DNA of 64,000 nucleotides, taken from Cohnella nanjingensis (lineage in GTDB: Bacteria; Bacillota; Bacilli; Paenibacillales; Paenibacillaceae). The notes under the pieces were generated by a model. That model made no database searches. It worked only from the letters and a program-made list of their open reading frames with translations, and was not told where the DNA came from. This document shows, piece by piece, positions 25,040 to 32,509 of the stretch. A program made the position numbers and the translations under genes. The stretch spans positions 1 through 64,000 of the forward strand of contig NZ_JACJVP010000022.1 in NCBI RefSeq assembly GCF_014212125.1. The letters run 5' to 3'. Each line of letters starts with the position of its first letter. Positions within the stretch are counted from its first letter, which is position 1.

Positions 25040-26545
25040 ATGTCCAAGGATTCATCCGATCTCGTCTCCCCGTCGCTCGAAGCGAATCTGCGCGCGCTTC
25101 AAGGCCTGTACGAGAATTGCGCGGATGTCTACTATCGCGAGTTCAACATGGGGAAGAAGAAAGCATTCGTCGCCTACATCGACGGCATGGTGAATATCGA
25201 TCAGCTGGACCAGCACGTACTTGCGCCGCTGATGCGAGAGGGCGCAGCGGATGCGGCGGACGATGCAGGCGGATTGCCGTCAATCCTCTCGGTCGCCGAT
25301 GCGGGTCCGATCGCGACCATCGACGAAGGCGTCTCCCGGCTCTCGGGGGGCAGCGTGCTGCTCTTCGTCGACGGCGCTCCGCGCGGATTCGCGCTGGGCC
25401 TGGCGAAGTGGGAGAAGCGGAGCGTCGAAGAGCCCGCCGCCGAATCGATCGTCCGGGGTCCCCGCGAAGGCTTCACGGAGACGCTCAACGTCAATACGTC
25501 CATGCTTCGCCGGAAGATCAAGAGTCCCGCTATGAAAATCGTCCCCTTCGAGGTAGGCAAGCTTACGCGAACGAAAGTGCTGCTGGTCTACGTCGAAGGT
25601 CTGGCGGCGGAGTCGCTCATCCGCGAAGTGCGGGAGCGCATCTCGCGGATCGATATCGACGGCATCCTTGAGAGCGGGTATATCGAGGGGTTGATCGAGG
25701 ACAATCCGCTCTCCCCGTTTCCGCAGATCCAGGTGACGGAACGGCCGGACGTCGTCAGCGCCTCGCTGCTGGAAGGCCGCGTCGCGATCCTGGTCGACGG
25801 CACGCCTTTTACGCTAATCGCGCCTTCGACGCTGTTCTCCATGCTCCAGTCGCCGGAAGACTACTATCAGCGGTTTATGATCGGGACGCTGATCCGATGG
25901 CTTCGTTATACGTTTTTTCTCATCACGCTCGTGCTGCCCTCGCTCTATGTGGCGATCCTGACGTTCCATCACGAGATGGTGCCGACCTCGCTGCTGCTCA
26001 GCATCGCCAAGTCCAGGGAGGACATCCCGTTCCCCGCGCTGGTCGAAGCGCTCCTCATGGAGGTCTCGTTCGAAGCGCTGCGGGAAGCGGGCGTCCGGCT
26101 GCCCAAGCAGGTCGGCGCCGCCGTCAGTATCGTAGGCGCGCTCGTCATCGGCCAAGCGGCAACGTCGGCGGGTCTCGTATCGGCCCCGATGGTCATGGTC
26201 GTAGCGATCACCGGAATCGCCTCGTTCATGATTCCGCAATATTCCACGGGGATCGCCCTGCGGATGCTCCGGTTCCCGATCATGTTCCTCGCGGGCATGT
26301 TCGGCTTGCTCGGGCTGATGCTGGGGGTGATCGCCATCGTGATCCATCTATGCTCCTTGCGGTCGTTGGGCGTTCCCTACCTCCAACCCCTCGCGCCGAT
26401 GAAAGGCAGGGAAATGAAGGACGTGCTGATCCGCGCGCCGGTCTGGGCGATGCGGACGAGGCCTCGTTTGACGGGGAGGTCCGAGCCATACCGTCAACCA
26501 CCCGGACAGCGGCCGAAGCCACCCAAAGGAAATGATCCCTCATGA
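25040..26545 (+). CDS. Spore germinant receptor A subunit (GerAA/GerKA family)
   Basis: This 501-residue inner-membrane spore protein has the soluble N-terminal domain (ADVYYREFNMGKKKAFVAYIDGM, RGPREGFTETLNVNTSMLRRKIK, ILESGYIEGLIEDNPLSPFPQI, TERPDVVSASLLEGRVAILVDGTPF) and then four to five helices (RWLRYTFFLITLVLPSLYVAILTFH onward), ending in PLAPMKGREMKDVLIRAPVWAM. With B and C subunits it forms the receptor that senses nutrients and triggers germination. AAGGAG precedes the ATG at 25040. It overlaps the next gene by 4 bp. Expression in the forespore under sigma-G is expected from the family, but I do not see a clear sigma-G promoter. Confidence 0.93.
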   Translation: MSKDSSDLVSPSLEANLRALQGLYENCADVYYREFNMGKKKAFVAYIDGMVNIDQLDQHVLAPLMREGAADAADDAGGLPSILSVADAGPIATIDEGVSRLSGGSVLLFVDGAPRGFALGLAKWEKRSVEEPAAESIVRGPREGFTETLNVNTSMLRRKIKSPAMKIVPFEVGKLTRTKVLLVYVEGLAAESLIREVRERISRIDIDGILESGYIEGLIEDNPLSPFPQIQVTERPDVVSASLLEGRVAILVDGTPFTLIAPSTLFSMLQSPEDYYQRFMIGTLIRWLRYTFFLITLVLPSLYVAILTFHHEMVPTSLLLSIAKSREDIPFPALVEALLMEVSFEALREAGVRLPKQVGAAVSIVGALVIGQAATSAGLVSAPMVMVVAITGIASFMIPQYSTGIALRMLRFPIMFLAGMFGLLGLMLGVIAIVIHLCSLRSLGVPYLQPLAPMKGREMKDVLIRAPVWAMRTRPRLTGRSEPYRQPPGQRPKPPKGNDPS

Positions 26546-27630
26546 TCGAAAAAGGCAAAATCTCCGCGCTGCAAATGGCGCTGCTCATGCACCCGACCAT
26601 TCTGTCCACCGCGGCGCTCAGCGTCCCCGCGATCACGATGGAGAAGGCCGGAACCGATATGTGGATCACGCCCGCGCTGTCGTCGGTCGTCGGGTTCCTG
26701 ACGGTCTATCTCTCCTGTCGGCTGCACCGCAGGTTCCCGAAGGAGACGCTCATCGAATATTGCCGATCCATCCTCGGCGCCTATCTGGGGAAGGCCGCCG
26801 CGGTCGTCTACCTGATCTCGTTCCTGTATACGATGGGGATTATCCTGCGCGAATACGGGGAGTTCATCGTGGGGACGTTCCTGGTGAAGACGCCGATGAT
26901 CTGGGTGATCCTCTGCCTGGTTGCCGTGTGCGCCTACGCGGTTCGCGAAGGGCTCGAAGTGCTGGGGCGCGCCGCGCAAATTCTGATTCCGGGGGCCACG
27001 TTCGTCATCTTCGGCATGCTCGTCATCATGCTGCCGGACATGCATCTGAAGCATATGCTGCCGATCCTGGAGAACGGGCCTCTGCCTCCTTTGCTCGGCT
27101 CGATCGTCCCCATGTCCTGGTTCTCCCAATTCATCATGGTCTCCTTCATGCTCCCTTACCTCTCCCAACCTAACAAGGGGCTCAAGTGGGGCTATATCAG
27201 CGTCGCGGCCGTCTTGATCACCCTGCTGGCCATTAACCTCTCCATCCTGCTGCTGTTCGGACCGCTCAGCAAGGAGTTCAGTTACCCGTTCCTGAATGCG
27301 GTGAGATACGTCGCGCTCGCCGATTTCCTGGAGCATATCGAGTCCCTGCTCATGGCCGCATGGCTGATCGGCATGTTCATCAAAGTCGTCGTCGTGTACT
27401 ACGCCGCCGCGCTCGGCACGGCGCAATGGCTGGGATTGCCCGACTATCGTCCCTTGATCGTCCCGCTCGGGTTCCTCGCCATCCTGTTCAGCATTTGGGC
27501 CGCGCCGAATTACCAAGCCTTGAAGGAGATATTGGGGACGGAATTGCCTTTCTTCGCGCTGACTATGCAGGTCGTCCTCCCCGCGTGTCTGCTCGGGCTG
27601 GCGGCCATCAAAGGGGGGCGCGCGACATGA
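26542..27630 (+). CDS. Spore germinant receptor B subunit (GerAB/GerKB family), first copy
   Basis: This 362-residue, 10-helix protein of the amino acid-polyamine-organocation superfamily starts IEKGKISALQMALLMHPTILSTAAL and has the typical helix 2-3 region CRLHRRFPKETLIEYCRSILG. B subunits bind the germinant within the membrane. Start and stop overlap A and C genes by 4 bp each, a coupled operon arrangement. Confidence 0.92.
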   Translation: MIEKGKISALQMALLMHPTILSTAALSVPAITMEKAGTDMWITPALSSVVGFLTVYLSCRLHRRFPKETLIEYCRSILGAYLGKAAAVVYLISFLYTMGIILREYGEFIVGTFLVKTPMIWVILCLVAVCAYAVREGLEVLGRAAQILIPGATFVIFGMLVIMLPDMHLKHMLPILENGPLPPLLGSIVPMSWFSQFIMVSFMLPYLSQPNKGLKWGYISVAAVLITLLAINLSILLLFGPLSKEFSYPFLNAVRYVALADFLEHIESLLMAAWLIGMFIKVVVVYYAAALGTAQWLGLPDYRPLIVPLGFLAILFSIWAAPNYQALKEILGTELPFFALTMQVVLPACLLGLAAIKGGRAT

Positions 27631-28844
27631 ACCGGGCCGGATGGCGATACCCGCTGGCGCTCGCGGCACTGTGGTGCATGGGGTCCCTGGGACTGACCGG
27701 ATGCTGGGACCGGACCGAAGTGAACGACCTGGCGCTGATCACCGGCGCCGCGATCGACCGGGACGAGGCGGGCCGCCTGGAGCTGACGGTCCAAATCTTC
27801 ATTCCCCGCGCCTCCGGGGGCGGAGGAGGCGCCGAGCCGATGAGCCAGAAAAACGGCAGCACCGGCAACAACAATACCTTCACGCGCACGGCCGTCGGGG
27901 AAAACATCGCGGATGCGTTTTCCCATCTGCAGGGCGAGCTGTCCAGGGCGCTGTTCTGGGGACATGCGGAGGTCATCGTCTTCGGCGAAGCCGCGGCCAA
28001 GAGCGGCATCCGGGATCATATCGACTACCTGCTGCGGGCCCCGCAGCCGCGTGAACGAGCCTTCGTCTACGTCAGCAAGGGGAAGGCCCAAGATGTGCTC
28101 CAGCTGCACTCCATCCTCGAACGGGATACGGCCGAGGTGCTGCGGGAGATGTCCAAGAGCAAACTCGCTCTCTCCGTTACGTTGGCGGAGCTGGCGGCCA
28201 TGCTCACGGACGATGCCCATTCGGCCGTCCTGCCGATGCTCACCATCGTGCCCGCTCCGACATTCAAGCAGATGGATCAGGCGCTCAGCTTTATCGACGG
28301 CCTGGCCGTCTTCAAGGATGACCGCATGATCGGCGGGACCGACAGCAATGCCGCGAGAGGCGTGCTGTGGCTGAGGAACGAGATCAAGCGCGGCATCGTG
28401 ACCGTGCACCCCGTCGGACCCGGCAGCTCGGTCTCCTTGAAGCTGCTCAAGAGCAGCACGCGCTTGATCCCCCGTATCGAAGGGGATACTTGGCGGATGG
28501 ACGTGTATATCCGTACCGAGAACGACGCGCTGCAGAATACGACGCGGCTCAACCTCACCTCGAATCTTCAAGCCATGAAGCAAGTGGAAGCGGAGATGAA
28601 CGAGGAAATGAAGTCCCAGATCCGGCAAGCGCTGGTTGCGGTGCAGGAAGGGATGAAGGTCGACATCTTCGACTTTGCCGGCGAATTTCACCGCGCCTAT
28701 CCTGTCGCCTGGAAAAAAGAGAAAAGCCGCTGGGATGAACGCTTCCCGAACGTCGAGGTGCGCCTGCACCCGAACGCCAAGATGCTGCGGCCCGGCCTGG
28801 CGAGTATTCGATCGACCGTGCCGGACAAGGAATACGCCAAATGA
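27627..28844 (+). CDS. Spore germinant receptor C subunit lipoprotein (GerAC/GerKC family)
   Basis: This 405-residue lipoprotein has a signal peptide with lipobox LTGC, followed at once by the family hallmark WDRTEVNDLALITGAAID. Other conserved parts are FSHLQGELSRALFWGHAEVIVFGE, HIDYLLRAPQPRERAFVYVSKGKA and the C-terminal AVQEGMKVDIFDFAGEFHRAYP. It completes the A-B-C receptor on the outer face of the inner spore membrane. A Gly-rich insert (SGGGGGAEP) lies near residue 57. Confidence 0.92.
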   Translation: MNRAGWRYPLALAALWCMGSLGLTGCWDRTEVNDLALITGAAIDRDEAGRLELTVQIFIPRASGGGGGAEPMSQKNGSTGNNNTFTRTAVGENIADAFSHLQGELSRALFWGHAEVIVFGEAAAKSGIRDHIDYLLRAPQPRERAFVYVSKGKAQDVLQLHSILERDTAEVLREMSKSKLALSVTLAELAAMLTDDAHSAVLPMLTIVPAPTFKQMDQALSFIDGLAVFKDDRMIGGTDSNAARGVLWLRNEIKRGIVTVHPVGPGSSVSLKLLKSSTRLIPRIEGDTWRMDVYIRTENDALQNTTRLNLTSNLQAMKQVEAEMNEEMKSQIRQALVAVQEGMKVDIFDFAGEFHRAYPVAWKKEKSRWDERFPNVEVRLHPNAKMLRPGLASIRSTVPDKEYAK

Positions 28845-29083
28845 CGGCCGCGGAGGCTATTCCATGCCTGCTGTCCGTCTGCGCGATCGTCACGGTCATC
28901 CATTGGCTCAAGCTGAGGAAGCACGCCCCGCGGAAAGAGAGGATCGCCTATCTCTCTCTGATCGGCGCCGTATGGGTCCTGGCGATCCTGCTCCTCTGGA
29001 TCCCGCATCTGCCGGGTCCGACGCAGCTGGTGAAGATCGTCTTCGGGCCGTTGGGCCACGCGCTGTTGGATGAAGGAGGCTGA
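28841..29083 (+). CDS. Small two-helix membrane protein in the ger operon (GerD-subunit-like)
   Basis: This 80-residue protein has two predicted helices (AIPCLLSVCAIVTVIHWL and IAYLSLIGAVWVLAILLLWI) separated by a basic loop. It overlaps the C-subunit stop by 4 bp. Small two-helix proteins encoded with germinant receptors modulate receptor response in Bacillus and Clostridium; similarity here is in size, topology and position only. Confidence 0.7.
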   Translation: MTAAEAIPCLLSVCAIVTVIHWLKLRKHAPRKERIAYLSLIGAVWVLAILLLWIPHLPGPTQLVKIVFGPLGHALLDEGG

Positions 29084-29089
29084 CATGAG

Positions 29090-30190
29090 ATGCGGATCAG
29101 CGGCACCCAGCTGTTCTGGTTGATCTCGACGATGCAAGTGGGCATGACCATCCTGCTCACGATCAATCCCGCCATTATGGTCGCCCGGCAGGATGCCTGG
29201 ATCTCGACGCTGGCGGCCGGCCTGATCGGCGTCTTCATCGCCGCGGTCAGCTCGCGCGTCAGCCTGATGCATCCCCACCGGACGTTCGTCGAATATACGA
29301 GAACCCTGCTCGGGAAGTGGCTTGGCAACGCCGTCGTTTTCCTCTATCTGGCGTTCTGGATCTCCGTTCTCTCGATTATTCTGCGGCAGTATGCCGATCT
29401 CATCATGAGTACGATTCTGCCCGAGACGCCGATTCTGGTCCCGATCGCGGGCATGCTGCTGGTCGCGGTCTATGTCACCGGCGCCGGGCTGGAGACGATC
29501 GCCCGATGCAGCGAGCTGATGGGGCCGTTCATCCTGCTGGGCGTCGCCATTCCGGTGCTGCTCGTCGCGAGGGAAGCCCGCATCGAGAATATCGCGCCCG
29601 TCTATCTGGATTCCGGCTGGATGACGGTCTTGAAGGGGGCGCTCCCCCCCGCGACGTTCCTCGGGGACTGCGTGATGCTCGTGATGCTGTTCGCCTTCGT
29701 CGCCCGCCCGAAGAGCGGCTTCCGCCCTGCTTTGTTAGGCGTCGCCGTCGCTTCCCTGCTGACCTCCGCAACGACGTTCACCATTATCGCGGTCCGGGGG
29801 GCGAACGCCAGCGCGAGCGAGACGTACTCCTACTTTAACTTGGTACGCTACGTCTCCTACTTCGACTTCGTGCAGAATCTGGACGCGTTCGTCGTCGCGA
29901 TCTGGATTACCGGCGTATTCGTCAAAGTCTCCCTCTATTTCTTCGTCACGACGTACGGCGCCGCCCAGTGGGTCGGCGTCGCCGACTGGCGCAGGATGAT
30001 CAAGCTCATCGCGCCCGTCTGCCTCGTTCTGGCGCTGCTACCCCGAAATTTCTTGGACAGCTCCATTCTATTTCCGCAGAAGATCGCCATGCCGTTCATT
30101 CTGCCGTTCCATATGTTCGGCATGCCGCTCGTCTTGTGGGGGATCGCCAAATGGCGCGGCCGCCGCGCCAAAAAGATGCCTTCCGGCTGA
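29090..30190 (+). CDS. Spore germinant receptor B subunit, second copy
   Basis: This 366-residue, 10-helix GerAB-family protein starts ISGTQLFWLISTMQVGMTILL and has PHRTFVEYTRTLLGKWLGNAV. It is clearly diverged from the B subunit at 26542. AAGGAGG lies 10 nt upstream of 29090; an overlapping ATG at 29085 is in another frame. Its place at the end of the operon suggests an alternative B subunit that could give the receptor a second ligand specificity. Confidence 0.9.
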   Translation: MRISGTQLFWLISTMQVGMTILLTINPAIMVARQDAWISTLAAGLIGVFIAAVSSRVSLMHPHRTFVEYTRTLLGKWLGNAVVFLYLAFWISVLSIILRQYADLIMSTILPETPILVPIAGMLLVAVYVTGAGLETIARCSELMGPFILLGVAIPVLLVAREARIENIAPVYLDSGWMTVLKGALPPATFLGDCVMLVMLFAFVARPKSGFRPALLGVAVASLLTSATTFTIIAVRGANASASETYSYFNLVRYVSYFDFVQNLDAFVVAIWITGVFVKVSLYFFVTTYGAAQWVGVADWRRMIKLIAPVCLVLALLPRNFLDSSILFPQKIAMPFILPFHMFGMPLVLWGIAKWRGRRAKKMPSG

Positions 30191-30212
30191 TCGAGCCGGA
30201 AGGCATCTTGTC
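30173..30212 (+). terminator. Terminator of the ger operon
   Basis: GATGCCTTCCGGC and GCCGGAAGGCATC (13-bp perfect stem, 7-nt loop) span the stop codon of the last gene, followed by TTGTCG. The stem forms part of the coding sequence. Confidence 0.75.
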
Positions 30213-30243
30213 GTTCGGTCGACACCGGGGAGAGACGGGAGAA

Positions 30244-30449
30244 GCGGCGCCAATCCTCGTCCGATAACCCGAAGATGCGGTTATCTCTCACCTGAGCGGC
30301 GCCAATCCTCGTCCGTTAACCCGAATTTGCGGTTATCTCTCGCCTGAGCGGCGCCAATCCTCGTCCGTTAACCTGAATTTGCGGTTATCTCCCGCCTGAG
30401 CGGCGCCAATCCTCGTCCGTTAACCCGAAGATGCGGTTATCTCCCGCTT
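30244..30449. repeat. 52-bp tandem repeat array C, four units
   Basis: Units start at 30244, 30296, 30348 and 30400. Each has the palindrome GATAACC-N9-GGTTATC (GTTAACC variants) and a linker GCGGCGCCAATCCTCGTCC, whose complement contains ATTGGCG as in array B. It lies between the convergent ger operon and nucleotidase gene. Confidence 0.9.
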
Positions 30450-30490
30450 CGAGGGCGCCCCGGTCCGCCTTCCTGCCGCTCTCTATGAAA

Positions 30491-30530
30491 ACGGACAAGC
30501 CCGCTTTGCCGCGGCGAGGGCTTGCCCGTC
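30491..30530 (-). terminator. Hairpin downstream of the nucleotidase gene
   Basis: ACGGACAAGCCC and GGGCTTGCCCGT form a stem with one bulge around a 15-nt GC-rich loop, 30 bp beyond the minus-strand stop. No clear T-tract. Confidence 0.5.
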
Positions 30531-30562
30531 TCCGTTCCAACCGCCGCCCGTACGGACGCCGC

Positions 30563-31126
30563 CTATTCCTTTAACAAGTCTAACAATTCGCGCCATGAAC
30601 CGATGCGCGGAATGTCCAGATGCCTGTTGTACCCGTTATCCTTCGCGTACACTTGCAGATCCAGATCCCCCAACGTGTTCAGCACGGCCGGCTTGTCGTC
30701 GAAGTAATAATCCAGCCCCAGCTCGCGGATGACGTGAATCTTCTCCGTGTCGCCCATGCCGCAGTAGAAGCGTCCCTCCGCGACCGGGAAGCCCGCCGCG
30801 ATCAGCCAGGCCCGAGTCCGCTCGCAGTGCTCCGGCGTCCGCGCGGTGATGTAGTACACCTCGTGGCCCCGCCTTACGAGCTCATGCAGCACTTCGACGG
30901 CATCCGGAAACGGCGGACAGGCGGTATAGTAGATCTCGCCCTGCAGCTCCTGCCACATCCGCCGCCCCTCCTCGGCCGACAAGCCGAACAGTTCGTGGAC
31001 CGAGATGGTCGCGCATTCGCGGAAGCGTTCGATCGCGACTTCGCGTCCCAGCTTCCGGCCATAGAGATGAAAAGCGTGCTCGCGCAAGTTAATTAACGTA
31101 TCGTCGATGTCAAATCCGAACTTCAT
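30563..31126 (-). CDS. 5'(3')-deoxyribonucleotidase-like HAD protein (NT5C family)
   Basis: This 187-residue protein has HAD motif I FGFDIDDTLINL, motif II YYITARTPE, a motif III Lys (GMGDTEKIHVI) and motif IV YYFDDKPAVLNTL. Architecture and length fit the NT5C/YorS-YqfW group of nucleoside 5'-phosphatases. AAGGAG lies just upstream of the ATG at 31126; a longer frame to 31228 lacks one. Divergent from the PPK2 gene, which also handles nucleotides. Confidence 0.8.
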   Translation of the reverse strand: MKFGFDIDDTLINLREHAFHLYGRKLGREVAIERFRECATISVHELFGLSAEEGRRMWQELQGEIYYTACPPFPDAVEVLHELVRRGHEVYYITARTPEHCERTRAWLIAAGFPVAEGRFYCGMGDTEKIHVIRELGLDYYFDDKPAVLNTLGDLDLQVYAKDNGYNRHLDIPRIGSWRELLDLLKE

Positions 31127-31269
31127 CGCGTTCTCCTTATCCGCTGACGGGTATGTTACACTCATCTTACCAGAACGATCTTCAAAAGGCACAACCGTTC
31201 GACTGCTCATTGCCGACCGCCGAACCAAGGTAATACGTTATTAGAGCCCATATTTCGGGAGGGAGCCCT

Positions 31270-32085
31270 ATGCTGAACCGTTATCGCTTGGACACCAAGA
31301 GCGCCATCTCGCTGCAAGACATCGATCCGAACGACACCGCGCCCTTCCAGAGCAAGGAAGAAGTAGCCGCGGAGATCGCCGAACTGAAGGAACGGCTGCA
31401 GGAGGCGCAGGAGAAGCTGTTCGCGGGGAAATCCCGCGGCGTGCTGATCCTGTTCCAAGGGATGGACTGCAGCGGCAAGGACGGCGTCATCAACAAGGTC
31501 CTCTCCGGCCTGAACCCGCAGGGCTTCCGGGCGGAGAGCTTCAAGCAGCCGACGACGGAGGAGTCCGCCCACGACTTCCTCTGGCGCACGCACAAGCTCA
31601 CCCCGGCCAAAGGGTATATCGCCGCCTTCAACCGGTCCTACTACGAGGACGTGCTGATCACCCGCGTCCACGGGACGATCGACAAGAAGGAAGCCACCTC
31701 GCGACTCAAGCACATTCAGAACTTCGAGAAGCTGCTTGCGGACAGCGGCGTCGTCCTCGTGAAGATCTTCCTGCACATCTCCAAGGACTTTCAACTGAAG
31801 AAAATCCGGCAGCGGCTCGAGAATCCGGAGAAGCGCTGGAAGTTCGACCCGAGCGACCTCGCGGAGCGGAAGCACTGGGACGCCTATGCGGCGGCCTATG
31901 AGGACGCGTTCCGGGCGACCGGCACGAAGCGGAATCCGTGGTATGTCGTCCCGGCGAATCGCCGCTGGTTCCGCGACTATCTCGTGCTGCGCATTCTGGT
32001 CTCCGTCTTCGACCGGATGGAGCTTAGCTTCCCGGAGGTGGACCTCGCGAGCTTGGGTCCGATCGACGAAGCCGATCTCCAATGA
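31270..32085 (+). CDS. Polyphosphate kinase 2 family protein
   Basis: This 271-residue enzyme has the PPK2 Walker A LFQGMDCSGKDGVINKV (about residues 58-74), lid region motifs FLWRTHKLTPAKGYIAAFNRSYYEDVLITRVH and a C-terminal KRNPWYVVPANRRWFRDYLVLRIL. PPK2 enzymes transfer phosphate between polyphosphate and nucleotides (NMP or NDP). Length and single domain suggest a class that phosphorylates AMP or ADP; which one cannot be told by eye. GGGAGGG precedes the ATG. Confidence 0.92.
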   Translation: MLNRYRLDTKSAISLQDIDPNDTAPFQSKEEVAAEIAELKERLQEAQEKLFAGKSRGVLILFQGMDCSGKDGVINKVLSGLNPQGFRAESFKQPTTEESAHDFLWRTHKLTPAKGYIAAFNRSYYEDVLITRVHGTIDKKEATSRLKHIQNFEKLLADSGVVLVKIFLHISKDFQLKKIRQRLENPEKRWKFDPSDLAERKHWDAYAAAYEDAFRATGTKRNPWYVVPANRRWFRDYLVLRILVSVFDRMELSFPEVDLASLGPIDEADLQ

Positions 32086-32113
32086 GGACGCGGTCGTCGC
32101 GAAATAACAAAGG

Positions 32114-32143
32114 AGCCTGCGCGTCCATGAGGATGCGCAGGCT
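32114..32143. terminator. Bidirectional terminator between ppk2 and barstar genes
   Basis: AGCCTGCGC and GCGCAGGCT form a 9-bp stem with a 12-nt loop between the two convergent genes; TCTCT follows on the plus strand and CCTTTGTT on the minus strand. Confidence 0.7.
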
Positions 32144-32163
32144 TCTCTGCGATAGGCGTTCGT

Positions 32164-32487
32164 TTAATCGAGGTAGCGAATCTCGCACTTCCACGCCGGG
32201 AATTCCGCATTCCGACGCTCCAGCAGCTCCCGCAGCAGCTTCGCGTCGTTCGGCAGCGCCTGGCTTAGGCGGCTCCAACCCTCCAGCACCAGCTCCTCCG
32301 GCAGCTCCACCAGTCCCGTGATCGCGTCCCAGAACGCGTCCCAATTCATGCCGTAGTAGTCGGGGAAGTCTAGTTCCCGCTTCAGCAGCGCATGCAGCTC
32401 GTCGGCCGATCGAATTCCTCCTACGCTGAGCGTCACGCTAGGCAGACGTTCCTGCCCTTCTTCCTCTTCGTCCTCATAGGCCGCCAT
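32164..32487 (-). CDS. Barstar-family ribonuclease inhibitor (immunity protein)
   Basis: This 107-residue protein matches barstar: [18 protein letters not shown] (residues 41-58) aligns with the barnase-binding helix, with both key aspartates present as D50 and D54 (Asp35 and Asp39 of barstar). After it come [10 protein letters not shown] and a C-terminal strand WKCEIRYLD. An acidic N-terminal tail ([10 protein letters not shown]) is extra. It begins 22 nt after the stop of the barnase-fusion gene with AAGGGG as ribosome site, so toxin and inhibitor are cotranscribed. It should bind and block the toxin active site in the cytosol. Confidence 0.9.
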   Translation of the reverse strand: MAAYEDEEEEGQERLPSVTLSVGGIRSADELHALLKRELDFPDYYGMNWDAFWDAITGLVELPEELVLEGWSRLSQALPNDAKLLRELLERRNAEFPAWKCEIRYLD

Positions 32488-32509
32488 GTCCGCAATCCCC
32501 TTCTTCCGC

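Noticed and set aside
30563..31126. Sugar-phosphatase Cof-type assignment for this HAD protein
   Set aside because: It lacks the large Cof cap; length and motifs fit the NT5C-type nucleotidases better.
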